64,000 nt of DNA, from positions 62,001 through 126,000 of the forward strand of contig NZ_JACHEM010000009.1 in NCBI RefSeq assembly GCF_014207445.1, given 5' to 3'. The position numbers and the translations under genes are program-made. Positions 49,880 to 57,000 of the stretch are shown piece by piece; position 1 is the first letter of the stretch, and every line of letters starts with the position of its first letter. The notes under the pieces were generated by a model, which was not told the DNA's origin, searched no databases, and was given only the letters and a program-made list of their open reading frames with translations. Source of the stretch: Streptomyces candidus (GTDB lineage Bacteria > Actinomycetota > Actinomycetes > Streptomycetales > Streptomycetaceae).

Positions 49880-50823
49880 CGAGCGGCCTCGGCGTCGAGG
49901 GTGGCGAGGTGGTTCCGGAGTGCGCGCAGGCGGGGAATGAACTGTTCAAGGTCCGCGATCAGCCGGTCCGCACCGGCCACGTCCAGGTCGTCACCGCTGC
50001 TCGGCTCGGGGTAGACCGCGAGAACCGCGCCAGGGTGCGCGGGGTCGTCGCTGGTACAGATCTCGGCGGAGATCAGCGCACTCTTGGCCCCAACGCAGGT
50101 CACCGTGTACGACTCGGCGCCGGGGTCCAGCGGGTCACCGTCCGCGGCGTCAGCCATGTTCCGCACGTCGTGCGCGAACGCGTTGGCCCGAGCGGCGTAC
50201 GCGCGGGCGGCGTCCGATGAGTAGAGCTGCCCGGTGCCGCACGAGGAGAGGGAGATCAGGGCCTCCCCGGTCACCTCGTCTACGTAGGGGACGGCGCGGA
50301 GCAGATCCGTGCCCCTCTGCTCGAACTCGGGCAGCGCCGGGAGGACCGCCTCCGAGGCGCTCACGGTCTGGCGTGCCTGGCCCTGGTGGACATCGCCGGG
50401 GAGTGAGGCCTCCTTGCACTCGACGCGAAGGTGAAGCAAGAGGCGGGCCTCGTCGAGACCGATCTGCCTGGGGTCGTAGGCCATGCGGACCTTGTCGTCG
50501 AACTCGCGGAACATCATCGGCACGCCCTCGTCCAGGTCCGCCTCCTCGATGTGCGCGACCTTCCGGGCGCGGTGCTCGGTGTGCTCGCGGGGCGTCTCGT
50601 CGTCGGCGAGGAACGCGGCGACAGTCGGGAAGTTCGCGTCGACGGACCGACGAACGGCCTCGTGCTTCGCAGCCTCGATCGCGCGGGCAATCGAGGTGGT
50701 GGCGCGGAGGGTGCGGCCGTACGGCGTGTAGGCGTGGTCGGCGTCGGCGAGCAGCTCGCCGAGCGGGGGTTCAGGTACGGCAAGCGCGGTGGTGATCTGC
50801 GTGGTGGCCGTGGCAGAGTTCAT
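49876..50823 (-). CDS. Element protein of unknown family (315 residues)
   Basis: ATG 50823 has AAGGAG 8 nt upstream and begins MNSATATTQITTALAVPEPP. The central part (MFREFDDKVRMAYDPRQIGLDEARLLLHLRVECKEA) and VPYVDEVTGEALISLSSCGTGQLYSSDAARAYAARAN are well ordered, and the end is helical (DLEQFIPRLRALRNHLATLD). First gene of the operon leading to the prim-pol. It may be a DNA-binding or replication-control protein; I do not recognise it. Confidence 0.72.
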   Translation of the reverse strand: MNSATATTQITTALAVPEPPLGELLADADHAYTPYGRTLRATTSIARAIEAAKHEAVRRSVDANFPTVAAFLADDETPREHTEHRARKVAHIEEADLDEGVPMMFREFDDKVRMAYDPRQIGLDEARLLLHLRVECKEASLPGDVHQGQARQTVSASEAVLPALPEFEQRGTDLLRAVPYVDEVTGEALISLSSCGTGQLYSSDAARAYAARANAFAHDVRNMADAADGDPLDPGAESYTVTCVGAKSALISAEICTSDDPAHPGAVLAVYPEPSSGDDLDVAGADRLIADLEQFIPRLRALRNHLATLDAEAAR

Positions 50824-50950
50824 GGTGAAGCTCCTTCGGCGGCGGCGCATACGGGTTCACGGCCCGCGCCGCCGTTCGGCTATTCAGGGATGGATGGCAA
50901 GTGCTTCATGGCCCTCAGCTAGGCGTTGGCGCGCCTGCTGGGGGCCGCCT

Positions 50951-51145
50951 TCATGCGGCTTCGAGGAGACGGACGAGCGACGCCGTCACGACGCGCTTCC
51001 TGGCACCGAACGCCAAGATCCGCACGGGCGCCTCTCCGCGCTGGATCAGCGCGTACAACTGACTCCGGGAGATCCCGAGCGCAAGTGCTCCGCGGCTCAC
51101 GTCAACGGTGGCCGGCCAGCTACGAACTTCCGTGAGCGTCGGCAT
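50951..51145 (-). CDS. Excisionase-like helix-turn-helix protein
   Basis: A 64-residue protein from ATG 51145: VDVSRGALALGISRSQLYAL, then IQRGEAPVRILAFGARKRVV. This is the AlpA/Xis-type wHTH used by excision factors of integrative elements. It diverges from the XRE gene, shares with it an inverted repeat at 51198-51236, and lies within 1 kb of the integrase. Best candidate for the element's Xis. Confidence 0.72.
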   Translation of the reverse strand: MPTLTEVRSWPATVDVSRGALALGISRSQLYALIQRGEAPVRILAFGARKRVVTASLVRLLEAA

Positions 51146-51197
51146 AGCCCGCTGCGCGGAAGCCAACGAGGTTGCAGGGATGGACACTTCAGCTCCA

Positions 51198-51236
51198 TTG
51201 GAAGCTTGGGGGTGACTGTCTTTCCATAGCTTCCAA
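51198..51236. promoter_or_regulatory. Operator between the xis-like and XRE genes
   Basis: TTGGAAGCT (51198-51206) and AGCTTCCAA (51228-51236) are perfect 9-bp arms 21 bp apart, in the 158-bp gap between the divergent genes. The region is AT-rich. It is likely the switch controlling excision versus maintenance. Confidence 0.65.
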
Positions 51237-51303
51237 CGCCGTCGCCCGCTTGTCAATGATTCCGACCCCTGTCATGCTGGAGCTAACAACGGGAAGGGAT
51301 GCC

Positions 51304-51879
51304 GTGAGGATCGAAGAAGTGATCGGCGCCAACGTGGCGCGGCTGCGGGACGGCAAGGAACTGTCTCAGAGCCAGCTCGGGGAGGCGCTCGCCGAGCACC
51401 TGGGCAAGCCCTGGAGCCGACAGGCCGTATCCGCTGCTGAGAAGGGGCGGAGGGCCTTCACGGCGGCTGACCTGCTCGCGCTCTCACGCACGCTCGACGT
51501 GTCCGTGCCGACCCTCTTCCTGCTGAAGGACTGGCGCGGGTCGAACGCAGTCGAGCTCGCGGACGGCATCAGCGTCAGCGCTGACGAATACCGGGACCGC
51601 ATCCTTCACGACACCGACGCCCAAGGCGCCCTGACCTTCATGACGCATGCGGGAGTGCAGGAGCTCACACAAACACTTCTGCGCATGAAGACGGAACAAC
51701 TCAAGGCCGGCGACCAAATCGACGGTCTGCTGTCAACGCTGTTCAACGTCTCCAAGGCAGTGGCCATCCTCTCCGAGACCGAGGAGATCAGAGCCCAAGA
51801 GACTTTGCGGCAGCTCAACGAGAGCACCCGCAAGTTGCACGACGTCCAACATGGCGACCAGGCGGTCAATGACTCCTGA
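51304..51879 (+). CDS. XRE-family regulator next to the integrase
   Basis: A 191-residue protein. The HTH at residues ~4-65 is VIGANVARLRDGKELSQSQLGEALAEHLGKPWSRQAVSAAEKGRR, ending with the usual SVPTLF. The C-terminal half is a helical dimerisation part (ELTQTLLRMKTEQLKAGDQI, LLSTLFNVSKAVAIL). GTG 51304 follows GGGAAGGGATGCC. It ends 32 bp before the integrase gene in the same direction, so the pair is probably one transcript. Likely the element's maintenance repressor. Confidence 0.87.
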   Translation: MRIEEVIGANVARLRDGKELSQSQLGEALAEHLGKPWSRQAVSAAEKGRRAFTAADLLALSRTLDVSVPTLFLLKDWRGSNAVELADGISVSADEYRDRILHDTDAQGALTFMTHAGVQELTQTLLRMKTEQLKAGDQIDGLLSTLFNVSKAVAILSETEEIRAQETLRQLNESTRKLHDVQHGDQAVNDS

Positions 51880-51911
51880 TCGCGCAGGTCAAGAGAAGAA
51901 GGGAGGGGCTC

Positions 51912-53081
51912 GTGGCAGATCCGATCAAGAAGATCACACTCAAGGGCGGGAAGGTCCGCTACCGATTCGTCGTCGATGTCGGTACGGACCCGGCGACGGG
52001 CAAGCGCAAGCAGCTCACCGTCACGAAGGACACCAAGAAGGACGCCGTCGCGGAGTACGGCCGCATCCAGCACCAGAAGTCCACGGGGACCTACGTGGCG
52101 CGCTCGAACGCAACGGTCGGCGACCTCGTGGACATGTGGCTGAAGGCTGCGACGCGCGACGTCGAGCGGGCCACCAAGCGCAGCTACGAGGACGCGATGC
52201 GGTACGTCCGCACGCACCTCGGAGAGAAGCGGTTGCAGCAACTCACCGAGGACGACGTGGAGTCGCTCATCGACTGGATGCTGACCAGCGCGCGCCGCAT
52301 CGGAGGAACACCCGGCACCGGGGTCGGCGTACGAACTGTGAGCCTCACCCTCGGGCGCCTGCGGGCCGCACTCAACCTCGCGATCCGGCGGGGCCTGGTC
52401 GCGCGGAACGTGGCGGAGCACGTCACCATCCCTCGGGCCGCACGCGTCGCAGCGAAGGCGAAGGCGAAGGCGCGCGTCCCGTGGAACGAGGACGAGGTGA
52501 AGGTGTTCCTCGGGCACGTCGCCGGGGACCGCCTCAACGGCGTGATGCTCCTGTCCCTTATCGGCCTGCGGCCGGCGGAAGTCTGCGGACTGCGCTGGCG
52601 GGACGTCGACCTGGACGCAGGCACCGTCTCCGTCGAGACCACCCGCACCCTCGTGGAGGGCATCGTGGTCGAGAAGGAGGCAAAGAGCGACTCAGGCGAG
52701 CGGAAGCTGCCGCTCCCCGCGGTCGTCCTTGTCGCGCTGAAGACGTTCCACCGGACGCAGGCCAAGGAGAGGTTGGCGGCCGGAGACGGGTACGACGCTT
52801 CCGGCCGCGTCGTCGTCGACGAGCTGGGTGGTGCGGTCAAGACTGATTGGCTGCGGCGCCGGGCGTACAAGTTGATGGAAGCGGCCGGGGTCCGGAAGGT
52901 GCGGCTGTACGACGCGCGACACGCGTGCCTGTCGTGGATGGCGAACAACGGCGTGCCCGACACGGTGGTGTCGGCGTGGGCCGGTCACGCGGACCTCGGC
53001 TTCACGAAGAGGATCTACGTCCACCCCGATCCGCAGTCCTTGAAGGCTGGTTCGGACAAGCTCGGTGAGCTGCTCGGATAG
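51912..53081 (+). CDS. int: Tyrosine recombinase (integrase) of the element
   Basis: A 389-residue site-specific recombinase. It has an N-terminal arm-binding part (KGGKVRYRFVVDVGTDPATGK), a core-binding SAM-like domain at ~65-170 and a catalytic domain at ~190-380. The catalytic Arg is in LIGLRPAEVCGLRW and the Lys region in VVEKEAKSDSGERKLPL. The HxxR box reads YDARHACLSW (first His replaced by Tyr), GH is in WAGHADLGF and the nucleophile Tyr in IYVHPDP. The gene ends 120 bp from the right attachment repeat. GTG 51912 follows GGGAGGGG. It should cut within the 46-bp tRNA-Arg repeat. Confidence 0.95.
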   Translation: MADPIKKITLKGGKVRYRFVVDVGTDPATGKRKQLTVTKDTKKDAVAEYGRIQHQKSTGTYVARSNATVGDLVDMWLKAATRDVERATKRSYEDAMRYVRTHLGEKRLQQLTEDDVESLIDWMLTSARRIGGTPGTGVGVRTVSLTLGRLRAALNLAIRRGLVARNVAEHVTIPRAARVAAKAKAKARVPWNEDEVKVFLGHVAGDRLNGVMLLSLIGLRPAEVCGLRWRDVDLDAGTVSVETTRTLVEGIVVEKEAKSDSGERKLPLPAVVLVALKTFHRTQAKERLAAGDGYDASGRVVVDELGGAVKTDWLRRRAYKLMEAAGVRKVRLYDARHACLSWMANNGVPDTVVSAWAGHADLGFTKRIYVHPDPQSLKAGSDKLGELLG

Positions 53082-53098
53082 CAAGATCAAACAACGAA

Positions 53099-53117
53099 TG
53101 TGAGATGTTGTGAGACG
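53099..53117. promoter_or_regulatory. Candidate right arm-type integrase sites
   Basis: TGTGAGATG (53099-53107) and TGTGAGACG (53109-53117) are direct repeats 10 bp apart, matching the pair near the left end. They lie between the integrase stop and the right attachment site. Confidence 0.55.
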
Positions 53118-53197
53118 CCCGCTCTGCGAGCACGACAAAGGCCCCGATCCGCCTTAGCGTCTCAGGGCCTCCGACCTGGCCTTTAACCAGTCTTTCT

Positions 53198-53243
53198 CTG
53201 TGCACTCGGCAGGATTCGAACCTGCAACCTTCTGATCCGTAGT
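53198..53243. repeat. attR: Right attachment site within tRNA-Arg
   Basis: 46 bp identical to 39302-39347. It covers the 3' portion of the intact tRNA-Arg gene, from 3 bp beyond the discriminator through the anticodon-stem region. Confidence 0.95.
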
Positions 53244-53273
53244 CAGATGCTCTATCCGTTAAGCTACGAGTGC
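53201..53273 (-). tRNA. tRNA-Arg (anticodon ACG), integration target
   Basis: On the minus strand: acceptor GCACTCG/CGAGTGC with discriminator A, anticodon loop CTACGGA (anticodon ACG), T loop TTCGAAT. The tRNA stays intact because the element carries its own copy of the 3' part. Its A34 is the substrate of the tadA product at 19.3 kb. CCA is not encoded. Confidence 0.97.
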
Positions 53274-53408
53274 TTGTCGCTGTGCTTCCGGGCCGTTTTC
53301 CGCCCCGTCGGCGTTGCAAGAAGAACATTACATGACCTCCGCCGTCATGCGAAATCCATTGCGCACACCCGGCTTGACCTGCGCAAACACCCAGACGAGT
53401 GACGGGCG

Positions 53409-53436
53409 CGCCGCATCCCTGGCCAGGGATGCGGCG
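53409..53436. repeat. 28-bp perfect palindrome
   Basis: CGCCGCATCCCTGG is followed directly by its exact reverse complement, with no loop. It lies between tRNA-Arg and the terminator of tRNA-Ser(GCT). A protein-binding site or extra terminator is possible. Confidence 0.75.
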
Positions 53437-53470
53437 GCCGCCGCCGCGGGCCGAGGACTCCAGGAACGGC

Positions 53471-53502
53471 CGAAGCCCCGGTCCTGGAGGACCGGGGCTT
53501 CG
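53471..53502 (-). terminator. Terminator of tRNA-Ser(GCT)
   Basis: A perfect 14-bp stem (CGAAGCCCCGGTCC and its complement) around the loop TGGA, starting 6 nt past the CCA end of the tRNA on the minus strand. Confidence 0.88.
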
Positions 53503-53507
53503 AGTGC

Positions 53508-53601
53508 TGGCGGAGGCGGAGGGATTTGAACCCTCGATGGGCTTTAAGACCCAAACCGCATTAGCAGTGCGGCGCCATAGACCGGACTAGGCGACGCCTC
53601 C
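53508..53601 (-). tRNA. tRNA-Ser (anticodon GCT)
   Basis: Minus strand: acceptor GGAGGCG/CGCCTCC, anticodon loop CTGCTAATG (anticodon GCT, codons AGC/AGU), long variable arm, T loop GGTTCAAATCC, encoded CCA (complement of 53508-53510). It is the third serine tRNA in the window, after GGA and CGA. Confidence 0.96.
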
Positions 53602-54060
53602 AGCACGACCCAGCCGCGTTCGCCTGCGCGATCGCGAGTAGGTGCGTTGCAGATGATGGCACAGCATTGCGCGGTGTCACCAATCGCACCCCACGGTACT
53701 AGGCGACGGTGCCGCAGGGCAAAGCACTTCCGGCGACGCGCGGGACGGGAATCCACTGGCCGCGGGAGTGTCCGGGTGCGCCTCGGGCACTTGTCCGGCG
53801 TATGCGTCCCACGGTGTCTCCCCGGGGTGACCGGGGAGTGTCCGGAGCCGTCCGCGCGATCCGGCGGGAGATCCACTTCCGGCGGCGCTCCGGTCCGGCC
53901 CGGTGCTCCCGTTCATCCGCCGTCACGCCGGTATCCCCAGCCTTTAGACTCCTTCCAGTGACAACGCGCGGACCCAGGGGAAAAATTGGGGCCGCCGGAG
54001 GGTCACCGACCGGGCGGGATCGCCTGGGCAAGGTGCAGTAATCAGGAAGGAACCGTCGTT
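53602..54060 (+). other. Upstream region of the hybrid sensor gene
   Basis: No gene is supported. GGGAGTGTCCGG occurs twice, at 53764-53775 and 53834-53845 (70-bp spacing), with a partial CTTGTCCGG between. TAGACT at 53944-53949 is a plausible -10 element for the gene at 54061. Confidence 0.4.
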
Positions 54061-57000
54061 GTGAGCAGCAGGCCGTCCCGAGGCGCTGCTCGCCTCGCAG
54101 CGATACTCGACGCTCTCCCCGACGGGCTGCTGCTCGTCAATTGCAACGGGACCGTCGTCAACGCCAACACCATCGCCCTGGAGACCTTCGAGACCCCCGG
54201 CACCGCACTGGTCGGCCGCGGGCTGCTCGACCTGTTGCCGGAGTTCGACTCCAGGCTCATCCCGGGCTCGATGCGACGGCCCGCCCACGCGGACGCCCAG
54301 GGCCGTACGAAGCCGACCCGGATGACCGCGCGCCGCACCGACGGAACCGAGTTCCCCGTCGAGGTGACCAGCGCGAACCTGGAGGACGGGCGGGACGCCT
54401 TCTCCGCGGACCGGCCGACCGGCTCCAGCTCGCTGACCGGGGACGAGCTGCTGATGCTCGTCGTACGGGACCTTTCGGGCACCGTCGACACCGAGGCCGA
54501 ACTCGCACGCTCCCAGCGGCAGACCGAGATGATCCTGCGCGCCGCGTCCGAGGGCGTGGTGGGCACCGACACCGACGGACGGATCGTCCTCGCGAACCCG
54601 GCCGCCGCACAGATCCTCGGCTTCCGGGCCAGCGATCTCGGCGGCAAGGAGCTGCACACGCTCGCCGTGCACTCGCGGGCCGACGGCACGCCGTTCCCGT
54701 ACGAGGAGTCCCCGCTCGCCGACACCCTGAAGTCCGGGCGCAAGCACCGGGTACGCGGGCAGGTGCTGTGGGCGAAGAACGGCAAGGCGGTGCCGGTCGA
54801 CCTGACGACGGCGCCGGTGCGCGACGGTGAGCAGCTGGTGGGCGCCGTCATGACGTTCACCGACCGCCGGGCTTACGACGAGCTGGTGGCCCAGCACGCC
54901 GAGGAACTGGCCGCCACGCGGGAACGGTACGACGCGGAGGTCGCGTTCGGTCAGGAGCGGTACGAGGAACTGGCCGGTCGGCACGCCCAGTTGAGCGCCG
55001 TACTGGGCGGCTCGCTGCGCGGGCCGCTGGAGGAGCTGCGCGGCGAGCTCGGCACGCTGGCGTCCGACCCGGCAGGTCAGCTGTGGCCCGAGGCCAACCA
55101 GATCCTGCACCACCTGGCCGCCGGGTACGCGCGCATGACGACCCTGGTCGACAACGTGCTGGGCTTCCAGCGGCTGGCATCGGGCGCGGAGCCGCTGGTC
55201 AAGACGAACGTGCTGGTGGACGGGATCATCGGGGCGGCCGTGGAGGGCGCGGTCGAGCTGATCGGCCCCGGGCGCGCCCAGTTTGCCGTGCACGCCCCCA
55301 CCATCGAGGCCGAGGTGGACGGCGGGCGGCTGGCAACGGCCCTCGCACACCTGGTCGCGGATGTGGCGGGAGTGGACTCCACGGGCAAGGCACCCGCTGC
55401 CGCGGCGGCCGGGGGGAACGTCGACTCGACGATCGTGGTCGCGGCGGCGCTGCGCGGCGAAGTCGTGCGCTTCGAGGTGCGCGGACCGTACGAGGGCGGC
55501 GACCCTGTGCACGCACCGATCGTGCGAGGGATCGTCGATGCCCACGGCGGCATGCTCCAGACGATCGAAGTGCCCGGGATGAGCGGCAGCGCGTACGTGC
55601 TGGAGGTACCGCTGGGCGCGGGTTCGGGAGTCGTGGAGGCCCCGGCGGCGGACGCCGTGGCGGCTGCCGCCGCTGCCCGTCCGGCCTCGGGCCGGGATCC
55701 CGGGACCGGCGGGCCTGCGGGGGCCGGTGCGAGTGGTCCTGCCACTTCGGGTGCCGGTGTGCCCTCGGCGGAAGGCGGGGAGCCGTCGGCGGGGTCCGCA
55801 GAGCAGGGCGGCGGACGGCGCGGGCGGCGCGCCTCCACCGACGCCTTCCTGGACGTGGGCCTGGCGGGGGGCAGCCCGGCGGTCGGCTCCGTCCCCGGCG
55901 CCGGGGACGGAAGCGGGGCCGCCGACATCGCACAGTCTCCGCAGGCCGCACCGACTGCACAGGCGGCGCAGGCCGCCCCCAGCGGGCGGCGGCGGGCACG
56001 GCGCGGTCCCGGCGACGAACAGCAGGAACTGATCCCGGCTCAGGGCACGGGCGAAGGCTCGGGCGGTGCGGGCGGCGGCGGTACGGGCCGCAGGCGCGGG
56101 CGGCCGAGCCCGACGGAGGGCCCGGGGACGGCCGGCGATGCCACTCATGGTGCTGCCGGAAGCGAGGGTGCAGCCAGTGGGGACGGAGCCGCGGCTTCGC
56201 CGGGGACTCCCGGTGCGGGCCGCGCCCCCGGGGCGGGCGGTGTCCCCGGCGGGCAGGAACTGGCGCTGGCGGGTCCCGCCCGGTCGCCCGGCGCACCTGG
56301 TGTGCCTGTCGGCGAGCCTCTTGACCCTTCCGCAGAGGCGCGCCGCAACCCCTCCGAGGGTTCCGTGGTGACGGCCGGTGAGGGTGCGGTCGAACGTGCG
56401 GCACTGGGGGCCCCCGTGCCTCCGCAGGGCGTTCCCCAAGAGGCTCCGCAAGGGTCCCAGCAGGCGCTTTCGCACGGGGTTGTCCCCCCGCAGGGCCCGC
56501 CCCGCACCGGCGAGACGCAGCCGACGTCCGGCCGACGGGCCCGCCGTACGGGCGGCCCGATGCCCGCACTGCCGCCCGCACAGTCCTCGCACGAGGCTCC
56601 GTCCTCCGCTCCGGAGACCGTGGCCGGTACCGGCTCAACGGATGCGGGCACCTCCGGGGCAGGCGTCCTGGACGGTTGCGGCAGCGCCCACGGGACCGGG
56701 CATGCCCGTAACGGCGCGGACACCCGTACCGGGTCGGTCCCCGCCCCGGCACCTCACGACCGGCGTCCCCCGGGCTCGGACGCCTCCGCCATGCCCGGCG
56801 GGGTAGGCGGCACCCCGGCGGGCGGCGTCGAGCAGCCCGGCCAGGACACCTCCGGCCAGGGCGCCTCGGGCATCCCCGCTCAGGACACCTCCGGTGGCGG
56901 CCAGGTCCTGGCATCCGCCGGAGCGGCCCAGCAGCACGGGCAGGCATACGGTCCGGTTCCTGCTCAGGCACCGGCACAGGGGCAGTCCCAGGGAACCGCC

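Larger units (their letters stand above)
39302..53243. mobile_element. 13.9-kb integrative element in tRNA-Arg(ACG)
   Basis: The element is bounded by a 46-bp direct repeat in tRNA-Arg. A tyrosine recombinase gene is adjacent to the intact tRNA, with excisionase-like and XRE genes divergent from it. A prim-pol/P-loop replication gene, a candidate iteron origin and a DUF6907/DUF2637-like membrane operon match the general plan of actinomycete integrative and conjugative elements (AICEs such as pSAM2). A TraB/FtsK-type translocase, relaxase, phage capsid, portal and terminase are all missing from the reading frames. It is therefore either a degraded AICE, one mobilised by a helper, or a phage satellite. 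Confidence 0.93.

Noticed and set aside
53986..54060. An upstream start extending the hybrid sensor by 25 residues
   Set aside because: The extra residues lack PAS similarity, and GTG 54061 has a good AGGAAGGA site.
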